DNA from: Roseateles hydrophilus
GTDB taxonomy: Bacteria; Pseudomonadota; Gammaproteobacteria; Burkholderiales; Burkholderiaceae_C
Direction of reading: 5' to 3'
Length of the DNA stretch: 64,000 nt
NCBI RefSeq assembly: GCF_026712245.1
Contig: NZ_JAPPUY010000001.1
Coordinates: 1,364,001-1,428,000 of the forward strand
This document shows positions 30,701-40,156 of the stretch, piece by piece. Below the pieces are notes generated by a model, which saw only the letters and a list, made by a program, of their open reading frames with translations, was not told the DNA's origin and searched no databases. Both the position numbers and the translations under genes were made by a program. The stretch's first letter is position 1. Every line of letters starts with the position of its first letter.

Positions 30701-30715
30701 GTAAAGAACTGTGAA
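30701..30715. promoter_or_regulatory. CpxR-box-like direct repeat upstream of the Cpx-like operon
   Basis: GTAAA-N5-GTGAA on the plus strand (GTAAAGAACTGTGAA) matches the CpxR box GTAAA-N5-GTAAA with one mismatch and ten-base periodicity. It lies about 75-85 bases upstream of the chaperone start, a fitting place for activation of the operon by its own regulator. Confidence 0.5.
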
Positions 30716-30717
30716 AC

Positions 30718-30748
30718 ACGGCCAAGGCGCGTATCGCGCCTTGGCCGT
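30718..30748 (-). terminator. Strong hairpin after ettA
   Basis: A perfect 14-bp stem, ACGGCCAAGGCGCG with CGCGCCTTGGCCGT, and a TAT loop lie six bases after the ettA stop on the minus strand. The following T-run is weak (GTGTTTC). The structure touches the CpxR-like box. Confidence 0.75.
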
Positions 30749-30753
30749 CCACC

Positions 30754-32418
30754 TTACTTGATGGGCTTGAAGCGCATGCGCTTGGGGCGCGCGCCTTCCT
30801 CACCCAGGCGCTTCTTCTTGTCGGCTTCGTACTCGTGGAAGTTGCCGTCGAAGAAGAACCACTGCGAGTCGCCTTCGCAGGCCAGGATGTGCGTGCAGAT
30901 GCGGTCCAGGAACCAGCGGTCGTGGCTGATGACCATGGCCGAGCCGGCGAACTCCAGCAGCGCCTCTTCCAGCGCGCGCAGGGTTTCGACGTCGAGGTCG
31001 TTGGACGGTTCGTCCAGCATCAGCACGTTGCCGCCCTGGGCCAGCGTCTTGGCCAGGTGCAGGCGGCCACGTTCACCGCCGGAGAGCGAACCCACCAGCT
31101 TCTGCTGGTCGTTGCCCTTGAAGTTGAAGCGACCGAGGTAGGCGCGGCTGGGCATGACGAACTTGCCCACCACGATGTTGTCCAGCCCGCCGGACACGTC
31201 TTCCCACACGGTCTTGCTGCCGTCCAGGCTCGCGCGGCTCTGGTCCACGAAGGCCAGCTTGGCGGTCTTGCCGATCTTGACGGTGCCCGAATCCGGCTGC
31301 TCCACGCCCTGGATCATGCGGAACAGCGTCGACTTACCCGCGCCGTTCGGGCCGATGATGCCGACGATGGCGCCGGCCGGCACCTTGAACGACAGGTTGT
31401 CGATCAGCACGCGGTCGCCGAAGCTCTTGGAGACGTTCTCGAACTCGATGACTTCATTGCCCAGGCGGTCCGCCACGGGGATGAAGATTTCGTTCGTCTC
31501 GTTGCGCTTCTGGTATTCGACGTCGCTCAGTTCCTCGAAGCGGGCCAGACGCGCCTTGCTCTTGGCCTGGCGGCCCTTGGCGTTGGAGCGCACCCACTTC
31601 AGTTCTTCCTTCATGGCCTTGGCGCGCGCGTCTTCCGACTTCTGCTCCTGCTCCAGGCGGCGTTCCTTCTGGTCCAGCCAGTCGGAGTAGTTGCCCTTCC
31701 AGGGAATGCCGTGGCCGCGGTCGAGTTCCAGAATCCACTCGGCCGCGTTGTCCAGGAAGTAGCGATCGTGGGTGATGGCCACCACGGTGCCCGGGAAGCG
31801 CTGCAGGAACTGCTCCAGCCACTCGACCGACTCGGCGTCCAGGTGGTTTGTCGGCTCGTCCAGCAGCAGCATGTCGGGCTTGGACAGCAGCAGGCGGCAC
31901 AGCGCCACGCGGCGCTTCTCACCGCCGGACAGCACGCCGATCTGCGCGTCCCACGGCGGCAAGTTCAGCGCGTCGGCGGCCAGTTCCAGCTGCAGGTCGG
32001 TGTTCTCGGAGCCGGCGGCGGCAATGATGGCCTCCAGTTCGCCCTGCTCGGCGGCCAGCGCGTCGAAATCGGCATCCGGCTCGGCGTAGGCGGCGTACAC
32101 CTCGTCCAGGCGCTTCTTGGCGGCCAGCACGCCACCGATGCCCTCTTCCACGGCTTCGCGCACGGTCTGGTCCGGATCGAGCTTGGGCTCCTGCTCCAGG
32201 TAGCCGATCTTGATGCCAGGCATCGGGACGGCTTCGCCCTCGATCTCCTTGTCGACGCCGGCCATGATCTTCAGCAGCGTGGACTTGCCCGAGCCGTTCA
32301 GGCCCAGCACGCCGATCTTGGCGCCGGGGAAGAACGACAGCGAGATGTCCTTGAGGATGTGGCGCTTGGGGGGAACCGTCTTGTTGACGCGGTTCATCGA
32401 GAACACGTACTGGGCCAT
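30754..32418 (-). CDS. ettA: Energy-dependent translational throttle protein EttA
   Basis: A 554-residue ABC-F protein, almost exactly the length of E. coli EttA. Two ABC cassettes: Walker A GLNGSGKST and GPNGAGKSTL, signatures LSGGEKRRVALC and LSGGERGRLHLA, and the family interdomain linker and arm between them. It binds the ribosomal E site and gates translation according to ATP/ADP ratio. Start MAQYVFSMNRV is chosen because AGGA lies nine bases upstream. It is a single-gene unit. Confidence 0.95.
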   Translation of the reverse strand: MAQYVFSMNRVNKTVPPKRHILKDISLSFFPGAKIGVLGLNGSGKSTLLKIMAGVDKEIEGEAVPMPGIKIGYLEQEPKLDPDQTVREAVEEGIGGVLAAKKRLDEVYAAYAEPDADFDALAAEQGELEAIIAAAGSENTDLQLELAADALNLPPWDAQIGVLSGGEKRRVALCRLLLSKPDMLLLDEPTNHLDAESVEWLEQFLQRFPGTVVAITHDRYFLDNAAEWILELDRGHGIPWKGNYSDWLDQKERRLEQEQKSEDARAKAMKEELKWVRSNAKGRQAKSKARLARFEELSDVEYQKRNETNEIFIPVADRLGNEVIEFENVSKSFGDRVLIDNLSFKVPAGAIVGIIGPNGAGKSTLFRMIQGVEQPDSGTVKIGKTAKLAFVDQSRASLDGSKTVWEDVSGGLDNIVVGKFVMPSRAYLGRFNFKGNDQQKLVGSLSGGERGRLHLAKTLAQGGNVLMLDEPSNDLDVETLRALEEALLEFAGSAMVISHDRWFLDRICTHILACEGDSQWFFFDGNFHEYEADKKKRLGEEGARPKRMRFKPIK

Positions 32419-32575
32419 GGGCAAATCCTGTGTGGCTGAAATGGCGGCAGGCCCCGGGAGGGCCTGCGATGCCCGCTATTGTCGCCGACACGGCGCGCGC
32501 GATCTCGGGGTTTGCACGTGGGCACACCGCCGGCCAGGCCGGGACACTCCGTCCACCACCATTGCGGGAGAGGTT

Positions 32576-34153
32576 ATGCGCCGGCTGCTTGTGCTGCCAC
32601 TTGTGCTGTTGGCGTGCGTCGCCCAGGCCCAGACGCTGCGCTGGGCCGCCCAGGGCGACCTGCAAACCACCGACCCGCATGCCGCGAACGAGGTACAGAC
32701 CAACTCGCTGAACGGCCAGGTCTACGAGCCGTTGATCCAGCGCCTGCCCGACCAGAGCCTGGCGCCAGCGCTCGCCGTCGAATGGACGCAGGCCACGCCG
32801 CTGCTGTGGCGCGTGAAGCTGCGCCCGGGCGTCAAGTTCCACGATGGCACGCCGTTCACGGCAGAGGACGTCGTGTTCTCCCTGCAGCGCCTGCGCGACC
32901 CGGTGTCGCCCTACCGCGTCTACGCCAATGCGGTGGGCGTGCCCAAGGCCGTGGACCCGCTGACGCTGGTGTTCGCGCTGGACAAGCCCAACCCCATCTT
33001 TGCCGAGCACCTGGTCAGCCTGAGGATCATGAGCAAGCGCTGGGCCGAGGCCAACCGCGTCACGCGGCCACTGGACCTGAAGGCCAAGGAGGAGTCCTAC
33101 GCCAGCCAGAACGCCAATGGCACCGGGCCCTTCATCCTCGTCAGCCGCCAACCGGGCGTGAAGACCGTGTTCAAGCGCAACGCCGCGCACTGGGGCCGCA
33201 GCCTGCCGGGCCGGGGCAATGTGCAGGAGTTGGTGTTCATGCCCATCAGCATCGACGCCACGCGCACCGCGGCGCTGATCTCCGGCGAGGTGGACTTCGT
33301 GCTGGACCCGCCGCCACGGGACGTCGAGCGCTTGCGCGGCATGCCCGAGCTGAAGGTGGTGGACGGCGTGGACAACCGCATCCTCTTCATCGGCATGGAC
33401 CAGGCGCGCGACAAGCTGCTCTACGGCCAGGTGCCCGGCGACAAGAACCCATTCAAGGACCTGCGCGTGCGCCGGGCGCTCTACCAGGCCATCGACATCG
33501 ACGCCATCAAGACCAAGATCATGGCCGGCTTCTCGGTGCCCACCGGCGGGCTGACGCCGTCGTCGCTGGGGGCCTACAACGACGCCAGCCTGGAAACCCG
33601 CCTGCCCTACGACCTGGCCGCCGCCCGCCGCCTGATGGCCGAAGCCGGCTATGCCGACGGCTTCGAGGTCACGCTGGACTGCCCCAACAACCGCTACGTC
33701 AACGACGAGAAGATCTGCCTGGCGCTCGCCAGCTTCTGGGCCCAGCTCAAGGTGAAGGTGAAGGTCAACGCCATGCCGCGGGCGCTGTACTTCCCCAAGA
33801 TCGACAAGTACGACACCAGCCTCTACCTGCACGGCTGGGGCGGCGGCAGCACCGATGCCGAGACCATGCTGACCCCCATCCTGCGCAACCGCGGCGAGCA
33901 GGGCGTGGGCATCTCCAACAACGGCGGCTGGGTGAACGACAAGGCCGACGCGCTGGCCGGCGCCTCCACCGTCGAGACCGACCCGAAAAAGCGCGAGCAA
34001 CTCATCAAGGGCGCACTGGCCGAGTACCGGCAGCAGGTCAACATCATCCCGCTGCACCGGCAGATGATCCCGTGGGCCATGCGTGCCAACGTGCGCGTGC
34101 TGCACTCGGCCAACAACTGGCTCAGCGTCGAATGGGTCACCGTTTCTAAATAA
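32576..34153 (+). CDS. ABC transporter substrate-binding protein, family 5 (peptide/nickel type)
   Basis: A 525-residue periplasmic receptor. Signal peptide MRRLLVLPLVLLACVAQAQ, then the SBP_bac_5 pattern: LRWAAQGDLQTTDPH, LAVEWTQATPLLWRVKLRPG and KFHDGTPFTAEDVVFSLQR. Such proteins deliver oligopeptides or similar ligands to Dpp/Opp-type permeases. No permease or ATPase gene is adjacent, so it is an orphan receptor. GGGAGAGG lies just before the ATG at 32576. Confidence 0.9.
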   Translation: MRRLLVLPLVLLACVAQAQTLRWAAQGDLQTTDPHAANEVQTNSLNGQVYEPLIQRLPDQSLAPALAVEWTQATPLLWRVKLRPGVKFHDGTPFTAEDVVFSLQRLRDPVSPYRVYANAVGVPKAVDPLTLVFALDKPNPIFAEHLVSLRIMSKRWAEANRVTRPLDLKAKEESYASQNANGTGPFILVSRQPGVKTVFKRNAAHWGRSLPGRGNVQELVFMPISIDATRTAALISGEVDFVLDPPPRDVERLRGMPELKVVDGVDNRILFIGMDQARDKLLYGQVPGDKNPFKDLRVRRALYQAIDIDAIKTKIMAGFSVPTGGLTPSSLGAYNDASLETRLPYDLAAARRLMAEAGYADGFEVTLDCPNNRYVNDEKICLALASFWAQLKVKVKVNAMPRALYFPKIDKYDTSLYLHGWGGGSTDAETMLTPILRNRGEQGVGISNNGGWVNDKADALAGASTVETDPKKREQLIKGALAEYRQQVNIIPLHRQMIPWAMRANVRVLHSANNWLSVEWVTVSK

Positions 34154-34170
34154 GCCCCACGGCACCAGCC

Positions 34171-34178
34171 GTTAGAAT
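34171..34178 (+). promoter_or_regulatory. Possible -10 region upstream of rhlE leader
   Basis: GTTAGAAT contains a TAGAAT hexamer 150 bases upstream of rhlE. If it is used, the transcript would begin near 34185 and include the hairpins at 34186-34224 and 34244-34289. No clear -35 is seen. Confidence 0.35.
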
Positions 34179-34185
34179 CGCCGCC

Positions 34186-34224
34186 AACGCCGCGCTCTCA
34201 GTCTTGCGCGGCGTTTCATTTTTT
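34186..34224 (+). terminator. Intrinsic terminator between the binding-protein gene and rhlE (possibly an attenuator)
   Basis: A 10-bp stem AACGCCGCGC/GCGCGGCGTT with a ten-base loop is followed by a T-rich run (TTTCATTTTTT). It ends the binding-protein transcript. Because a candidate -10 element lies just upstream, it could also act as an attenuator in the rhlE leader. Confidence 0.8.
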
Positions 34225-34243
34225 GAGCCCCCGCACGCGGCCT

Positions 34244-34289
34244 GGCTTGCCCGAAGACTGGTGTCGCCTCCCCGGCGTCACGGCAAGCC
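34244..34289 (+). other. Two-tier hairpin in rhlE 5' leader
   Basis: Outer stem GGCTTGCC/GGCAAGCC (perfect, 8 bp) stacks on inner stem GTGTCGCC/GGCGTCAC (one mismatch) with a TCCCC loop and a 9-base bulge on the 5' side. It lies 42 bases before the rhlE start. Long structured leaders are known for cold-induced helicase mRNAs; the role here is inferred. Confidence 0.45.
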
Positions 34290-34330
34290 CCGGTGTTTTG
34301 TTGGCGTGCCCTCCCCTTCTCTAGGATTCG

Positions 34331-35833
34331 ATGAGTTTCGACACCCTGGGCCTGGCAGCGCCGCTGCTCAAGGCCATCGCCGACGCCGGCTACACGGCCC
34401 CCACCCCGATTCAAGCCCAAGCCATTCCCGCCGTCCTGAAGGGCGGTGACCTGATGGCCGGCGCCCAGACCGGCACCGGCAAGACCGCCGGCTTCACGCT
34501 GCCCATGCTGCACCGCCTGCAGGCTGGCCAGCGCACGCTCGACAAGCGCGGGCGCCCAGCCGTGCGCGCCCTGGTGCTGACGCCCACCCGCGAACTGGCC
34601 GCCCAGGTCGAGGAAAGCGTGCAGACCTACGGCAAATACCTGCCGCAGCTCAAGAGCATGGTCATGTTCGGCGGCGTCGGCATGCAGCCGCAGATCAACA
34701 AGCTGCGCGACGGCGTGGACATCCTCGTCGCGACGCCCGGCCGCCTGCTGGACCACGCCAACCTGGGCAACCTCGACCTCTCCAAGGTCGAGATCCTGGT
34801 GCTGGACGAAGCCGACCGCATGCTGGACATGGGCTTCATCCACGACATCAAGAAGGTGCTGGCCCTGCTGCCCGCGCAGAAGCAGTCGCTGCTGTTCAGC
34901 GCCACCTTCAGCGACGAGATCAAGAACCTGGCCGACCGCCTGCTGAACCAGCCGGCGCTCATCGAGGTGGCCCGCCGCAACCAGACCAACGACCAGATCG
35001 CGCAGAAGGTCCACCCCGTGGGCCGCGAGCGCAAGAAGGAACTGCTGGTGCACCTGATCAAGAGCGGCGACTGGCACCAGGTGCTCGTGTTCGCCCGCAT
35101 GAAGCACGGCGCCAACCGCCTGACCGACTACCTGAATGACCAGGGCATCAGCGCCATGGCCATCCACGGCAACAAGAGCCAGAGCGCGCGCACCAAGGCG
35201 CTGGCCGACTTCAAGTCGGGCGACCTGACCTGCCTCGTTGCCACCGACATCGCCGCCCGCGGCATCGACATCGACCAACTGCCCCACGTCGTCAACTTCG
35301 AGCTGCCCAACGTGCCGGAGGACTACGTCCACCGCATCGGCCGCACCGGCCGCGCCGGCGCTCAGGGTGAAGCCGTCAGCCTCGTCTGCGTGGACGAAAA
35401 CGGCTTCCTGCGCGACATCGAGAAGCTCATCAAGCGCGAGATCCCCAAGGAAATCGTGCCGGGCTTCGCGCCCGACCCCAACGAAAAGGCCGAGCCCATC
35501 GTGCTGGGCCGCACCGTGCTGAACCCCAACGGCAGCCGGGGCCGCAACCCCAACCCGCCGCAGCACGCCGGCCGCGGCGGCCGCCCGGGTGGCGGTGGCG
35601 GCGGTGGCCGTGGCGGTGACAACCGCGGCGGCCGCCCCAGCGGCGGTGGTGGCGGCGGTGGCGGTGGTGGCCGTCCGCAGGCCCACGCGGGCCACGGTGG
35701 CGCCAAACCTGCCGGCGCGCACACCGGCCATGGCGGCGCCCGCACCGCGCCCAAGCCGCAAGGCCAGCCCGGCCGTGACGGCGGCGCCCCGCGCCACAAC
35801 AACGGCCCGCGCCTGACCCAGCCCAAGCGCTGA
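34331..35833 (+). CDS. rhlE: DEAD-box ATP-dependent RNA helicase RhlE
   Basis: A 500-residue helicase. All core motifs are present: Q motif ([11 protein letters not shown]), [43 protein letters not shown] and [10 protein letters not shown]. The opening [16 protein letters not shown] is RhlE-like. Residues after about 400 form a low-complexity Gly/Arg/His-rich tail ([15 protein letters not shown]-type repeats) likely to bind RNA non-specifically. It helps ribosome assembly and RNA decay, especially in the cold. AGGA precedes the ATG. Confidence 0.95.
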   Translation: MSFDTLGLAAPLLKAIADAGYTAPTPIQAQAIPAVLKGGDLMAGAQTGTGKTAGFTLPMLHRLQAGQRTLDKRGRPAVRALVLTPTRELAAQVEESVQTYGKYLPQLKSMVMFGGVGMQPQINKLRDGVDILVATPGRLLDHANLGNLDLSKVEILVLDEADRMLDMGFIHDIKKVLALLPAQKQSLLFSATFSDEIKNLADRLLNQPALIEVARRNQTNDQIAQKVHPVGRERKKELLVHLIKSGDWHQVLVFARMKHGANRLTDYLNDQGISAMAIHGNKSQSARTKALADFKSGDLTCLVATDIAARGIDIDQLPHVVNFELPNVPEDYVHRIGRTGRAGAQGEAVSLVCVDENGFLRDIEKLIKREIPKEIVPGFAPDPNEKAEPIVLGRTVLNPNGSRGRNPNPPQHAGRGGRPGGGGGGGRGGDNRGGRPSGGGGGGGGGGRPQAHAGHGGAKPAGAHTGHGGARTAPKPQGQPGRDGGAPRHNNGPRLTQPKR

Positions 35834-35852
35834 GTCACCCAGCTCGGCTGAC

Positions 35853-35885
35853 ACGGCCTGCCCTCCACGGGGCAGGCCGTTTTTC
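35853..35885 (+). terminator. Intrinsic terminator after rhlE
   Basis: An 11-bp stem, ACGGCCTGCCC/GGGCAGGCCGT, closes a short loop and is followed by TTTTCTT. Confidence 0.9.
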
Positions 35886-35893
35886 TTGGCTGA

Positions 35894-35899
35894 TCTAAT
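35894..35899 (+). promoter_or_regulatory. -10 element just upstream of SNF2 gene
   Basis: TCTAAT is followed by eight bases and the ATG at 35908, with no ribosome binding site. It lies directly after the rhlE terminator, so the SNF2 gene probably has its own leaderless transcript. Confidence 0.45.
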
Positions 35900-35907
35900 C
35901 CCGCGCC

Positions 35908-38900
35908 ATGGCCCGCCCCCCCATCGACAACGTCCTCAAGTTCCCGCTGCCCGACGGCAGCCTCGTCAGTGGCGACGAGATGCTGCGCCGAGCCCGCAAC
36001 GCCAGCGCTGCTCACCAGCCGGCATCCACATCGCTGGCCGAGGCGGACCTGCAGGCCTTGGTCGATGCCGCGCTGCTGCTGGGCGGCACCGTCAGCATCA
36101 ACACGCTGCTGCAGTGGCTGAAGCTGGCCGAGTGCCGGCGCGCCGATGGCAGCGCCTTCGACCTCGCGTCCGTGCGCGACGGCTTGCAGGCGCTGGTGGC
36201 CCAGGGCCGAGCCGAGTCGCTGCTGGGCAAGGGCACGCGCGTCGCGCTGGCCGACCATGTCGAGCGCCTGCAGGACCTGCTGCTGACGCCGCAGGCCGAA
36301 CACCACTGGCGCCGCTTCCTGTGGCTGCAGGGCCCGGGCCGCGGCGATTGGCGCGAGCCGGTGGGCTGGGTCAACTTCCGGCACGAGGACGACATGCGCA
36401 CCGCGCTGCGCCTGATGCTGTTCTCCGGCATGCCGGCGGCCGAGTTCGATGCGCTGCTCAGCACCCGGCTGAGCGCGCTGCAGGCCCCGCTGCTCACCGT
36501 GCAGGCGCTGACCGAGCCCTTGTGCCCGCGCCTGCTGGGCCAGCTCGACCCGGAACTGCGCGACCGCCTGCTGGGCCTGGTGCTGGATGTGCTGCGGCCG
36601 CAGTACTCGGTGCGCGCCGCGCTGCGCGCCTGGCTGAACGCCCACCCCGGCCCGCTGGCCCTGCCCATGCGCGCGCGGCTGGCCGAGGCCCACCTCCAGG
36701 CGCTGGCGCTGGACGACGCCGAGCGCCAACTCGACGGCCTGACCGGCCCCGGCGTCACGCTGCTGGCCGCCACCCGCGCGCTGACGGCCGGCCGCTGGGC
36801 CGAGGCCGCGACGGCGTTCGAAGCCGCCATCAAGGCCATCCACACCGCCGGCCGCAGCCGCCGTGGCGCGCTGCCGCTGGACACCGCGCGCGGGTACCTG
36901 CTGGCGCTGCTGGCCCAGGACGACCCCAAGGCCTGGGCGAAAGCGCGCAAATACGCCATCGCCGAGTCCGGCTCGCGCAGCCCCACGGCCTACGAGGCCT
37001 GGGGCCTGTGGGCGCATGGCATCGGCGTACGGCTGGGCGAGGACAGCTTTCTGGAGGCCGCGTTCGCGCCCCATGCGCCCGGCGACGCCGCGCCCGAGGA
37101 CCGCCTGCTGCTGTGCGCCTGGCTGGGCAAGCCGGCGCCGGGCTGGACACCCGCACAGGCCGCACTGCTGCTGAACGCCCTGCTGCCCGAGCAGGCCCTG
37201 CTGGCGGAGTACCTGTCCGACGCGCTGCAGCGCCTGCACCTGGGTGGCGCCGCGCCGACGCGCGTGGTACCCATGCTCAGCGCGCCGCGCCCGGCCTGGC
37301 GGGATGCGCTCGCCGCCATCGCCGGCCTCAGCGACGACGGCAAGCCCGGCGACGCCGCCAACAAGGTCGAGCTGGCCTGGCAGCTGACGCTGGACGCCGC
37401 CGGCCGCGTGCACACGCTGGAGCCGCTGGAGATGAGCACCGGCGCGCGCGGCGGTCGCAAGTTCAAGGCCGTCACGCTGGCCAAGCTGAAGAAGCAGGGC
37501 GCGCAGCGCAGCCGCGACAACCTCGTGCTGCGCCACATCGAGCGCGATGCCTGGGCCGGCGTTCACGACCTGCGGCTGGACGTCAGCGCCGCGCTGGTGG
37601 CGCTGCTGGGCCACCCGCACCTGATGTTTGCCGACGCGCCGGGCCAGTGGGTAGAGCTCAGCGAAGGGCTGCCCGAGCTGGAGGTGCGCCGCGTGGCGCA
37701 TGAGGGCAGCGAAGCGTTCGAATTCCACCTGCACCCGCCGCTGATCGCCACCGACGCGCCGCACGTGGGCGCGCTGTTTGGCGCCCAGGCCGAAGCCGAG
37801 CGCGAGCGCCGCAACACCCAGCGCGTGCTGCGCGAGGGGCCGGGCCGCGCGCGGCTGATCCGCATCACGCCCACGCAGCGCCGCGTGGCCGAGCTGGTGG
37901 CGCAGGGCTGGCGCGTGCCGGCCGACGCCACCACCGAGCTGGGCGCCGCGCTGCAGGTGCTGACCGGCCACTTCCAGCTGCACTCCGACGCCGAGGCCGG
38001 CCAGCGCGTGGCCGGCGATAGCCGCCTGCATGCCCGCCTCACGCCGCAGGGCGAGGGCCTGCAGCTGCTGCTGGTGGCCCAGCCCTTCGGCGACTTCGGC
38101 CCCGCCGTCACGCCCGGCCAAGGCCGCGAGCGGCTGATGTGCCTGCACGAGGGCGTCAGCCTGGCCACCGAGCGTGACCTCGCCGCCGAGGCCGCGCACC
38201 GTCACGCCGTGCTGGACGCCCTGCCCTTCCTGGCCCCCGAGCAGCCGCCCGACCAGCCCTGGCTGCTCGCCGACGCGGAAGAAGCCCTGGCCGCCGTCGA
38301 GCGCCTGCCTGCCTTGCCCGGCATCGCCGCGCTGGCCTGGCCCAAGGGCAAGCCGGTGCGCGTGCTGCCCGTGAACGGCCAGGCGGTGCAGATCAGCGTC
38401 AGCAGCGGACGCGACTGGCTGGGCGTCAGCGGCGAGGTGCAGGTCGAGCCCGGCCGCGTGCTGGCGCTGCAGGAGCTGCTGGCGCTGAGCCGGGCCAGCA
38501 AGAGCCGCTTCGTGCGGCTGGCCGAGGGCCACTACCTGGCGCTGTCCGAGCAGTTGCGCCAGCAGCTCCGCGACCTGGACGCGCTGGGCCAGGTCAAGAA
38601 GGGCGAGCTGCAGCTGCCGCAGGCCGGCGCCGCCTGGCTGGAACAAGGCCTGGCCGGCGTGCAGCTGGGCGGTGACAAGACCTGGCACGCCCGCCTCGCC
38701 CAGCTGAGCGCCGCCGCCGCGCTGCAACCGCAGCCGCCGAAGGCGCTGCGCGCGCAGCTGCGCACCTACCAGGCCGAGGGCTTTGCGTGGATGAGCCGCC
38801 TGGCGGCGGCCGGCTTCGGCGCCTGCCTGGCCGATGACATGGGCCTGGGCAAGACCGTGCAGACGCTGGCGCTGCTGGTCGAGCGCAGTGCCCTCGGGCC

Positions 38901-40131
38901 GGCCCTGGTGCTGGCGCCCACGTCCGTCTGCGGCAACTGGGCGGCCGAAAGCGCCAGCTTCGCGCCGGGGCTGAACGTGCAGGTCTATGCCGAAGCCGCC
39001 GACCGCACGGCGCTGCTGCGCGCCGCCGGCCCGGGCGATGTGATCGTGGCCAGCTACGCGCTGGCGCAGATTGACGCCGAGGGCTTTGCCAGCCGGCGCT
39101 GGGCCAGCCTGGTGCTGGACGAGGCGCAGGCGCTGAAGAACGCCGCCACCAAACGCGCCCGGTCCGTCGCTGAGTTCGACGCCGACTTCCGGCTCGCGCT
39201 GTCGGGCACGCCGGTGGAGAACCGGCTGGCCGACCTGTGGTCCATCATGAACCTCGTCAACCCCGGCCTGCTGGGCACGGCGCCGCAATTCAACGAGCGC
39301 TTTGCCGGCCCCATCGAGCGCCAGCAGGACACCGCCACCCGGGCGCGGCTGCGCCGCCTTGTCGCGCCCTTCCTGCTGCGCCGCACCAAGGCGCAGGTGC
39401 TGCAAGACCTGCCGCCCCGCACCGAGATCGTCCACCGCGTGGAGCCCAGCGAGGCCGAGCGCCATTTCCTGGAAGCGCTGCGCCGCGACGCGCGCGCCGC
39501 CGTCGCCCAGGCCGCCGCCGACCCCGAGCGCGGCGCGCCCATGCAGGCGCTGGCCGAGCTGATGCGGCTGCGCCGAGCGGCCTGCGACCCGCGCCTCGTG
39601 TCGCCCGAGCTGGGCCTGGTGGGCAGCAAGATGGCCGAGTTCGAACATCTGGTGCGCGAGCTGGTGGCCGGTGGCCACAAGGCGCTGGTGTTCAGCCAGT
39701 TCACCGATTACCTGGATCTGCTGGCCGAACGCCTCGTGCAGATGGGCGTGGCCCACCAGCGCCTGGACGGCAGCACGCCGCAGGCCGAGCGCACCCGCCG
39801 CGCCGCCGCCTTCCAGGGCGGGGACGGCGACGTGTTCCTCATCAGCCTGAAGGCCGGCGGCTTCGGCCTGAACCTGACGGCGGCCGACTACGTGCTCATC
39901 GTCGACCCGTGGTGGAACCCCGCTGCGGAAGACCAGGCCAGCGGCCGCGCCCACCGCATGGGTCAGCAGCGGCCGGTCACGGTCTACCGGCTCGTCACCG
40001 CGGGCTCGGTGGAGGAGCGCATCGTCGAGCTGCACCGCGACAAGCGCGGGCTGGCCGAGGGCATGCTGGAAGGCGACGGCCAAGCGGCACCGCTGGATAC
40101 CGCGGCGCTGCTAACCTTGCTGGCTTCTTGA
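35908..40131 (+). CDS. SNF2-family DNA-dependent ATPase / helicase
   Basis: A 1407-residue protein. The C-terminal 450 residues are a complete SNF2 motor: LRTYQAEGFAWMSRL (from 951), Walker A DDMGLGKT (K982), DEAQ box (1071-1074), LSGTPVENRLADLWSIMNL, then the second RecA lobe with VFSQFTDYLDLL, LISLKAGGFGLNLTAADYV and AHRMGQQRPVTVYRLV. The first 950 residues carry no motif I recognise beyond helical, Leu/Ala-rich repeats. Relatives such as RapA remodel RNA polymerase or protein-DNA complexes; the target here is unknown. It is a single-gene unit. Confidence 0.88.
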   Translation: MARPPIDNVLKFPLPDGSLVSGDEMLRRARNASAAHQPASTSLAEADLQALVDAALLLGGTVSINTLLQWLKLAECRRADGSAFDLASVRDGLQALVAQGRAESLLGKGTRVALADHVERLQDLLLTPQAEHHWRRFLWLQGPGRGDWREPVGWVNFRHEDDMRTALRLMLFSGMPAAEFDALLSTRLSALQAPLLTVQALTEPLCPRLLGQLDPELRDRLLGLVLDVLRPQYSVRAALRAWLNAHPGPLALPMRARLAEAHLQALALDDAERQLDGLTGPGVTLLAATRALTAGRWAEAATAFEAAIKAIHTAGRSRRGALPLDTARGYLLALLAQDDPKAWAKARKYAIAESGSRSPTAYEAWGLWAHGIGVRLGEDSFLEAAFAPHAPGDAAPEDRLLLCAWLGKPAPGWTPAQAALLLNALLPEQALLAEYLSDALQRLHLGGAAPTRVVPMLSAPRPAWRDALAAIAGLSDDGKPGDAANKVELAWQLTLDAAGRVHTLEPLEMSTGARGGRKFKAVTLAKLKKQGAQRSRDNLVLRHIERDAWAGVHDLRLDVSAALVALLGHPHLMFADAPGQWVELSEGLPELEVRRVAHEGSEAFEFHLHPPLIATDAPHVGALFGAQAEAERERRNTQRVLREGPGRARLIRITPTQRRVAELVAQGWRVPADATTELGAALQVLTGHFQLHSDAEAGQRVAGDSRLHARLTPQGEGLQLLLVAQPFGDFGPAVTPGQGRERLMCLHEGVSLATERDLAAEAAHRHAVLDALPFLAPEQPPDQPWLLADAEEALAAVERLPALPGIAALAWPKGKPVRVLPVNGQAVQISVSSGRDWLGVSGEVQVEPGRVLALQELLALSRASKSRFVRLAEGHYLALSEQLRQQLRDLDALGQVKKGELQLPQAGAAWLEQGLAGVQLGGDKTWHARLAQLSAAAALQPQPPKALRAQLRTYQAEGFAWMSRLAAAGFGACLADDMGLGKTVQTLALLVERSALGPALVLAPTSVCGNWAAESASFAPGLNVQVYAEAADRTALLRAAGPGDVIVASYALAQIDAEGFASRRWASLVLDEAQALKNAATKRARSVAEFDADFRLALSGTPVENRLADLWSIMNLVNPGLLGTAPQFNERFAGPIERQQDTATRARLRRLVAPFLLRRTKAQVLQDLPPRTEIVHRVEPSEAERHFLEALRRDARAAVAQAAADPERGAPMQALAELMRLRRAACDPRLVSPELGLVGSKMAEFEHLVRELVAGGHKALVFSQFTDYLDLLAERLVQMGVAHQRLDGSTPQAERTRRAAAFQGGDGDVFLISLKAGGFGLNLTAADYVLIVDPWWNPAAEDQASGRAHRMGQQRPVTVYRLVTAGSVEERIVELHRDKRGLAEGMLEGDGQAAPLDTAALLTLLAS

Positions 40132-40156
40132 TTTGAACCCCTGGAGTTACTGAAGG

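Noticed and set aside
35570-35720. Simple GGTGGC-type repeat tract
   Set aside because: It is in frame and encodes the Gly/Arg-rich tail of RhlE, a normal feature of the family.
35362-40083. A 1573-codon open frame on the minus strand opposite the SNF2 gene, and similar long antisense frames at 1689-4667, 31919-34165 and 59948-62632
   Set aside because: They mirror real genes on the other strand, are made of Arg/Gln/Ala/Val/Leu repeats without any domain, and are explained by high GC at third codon positions.
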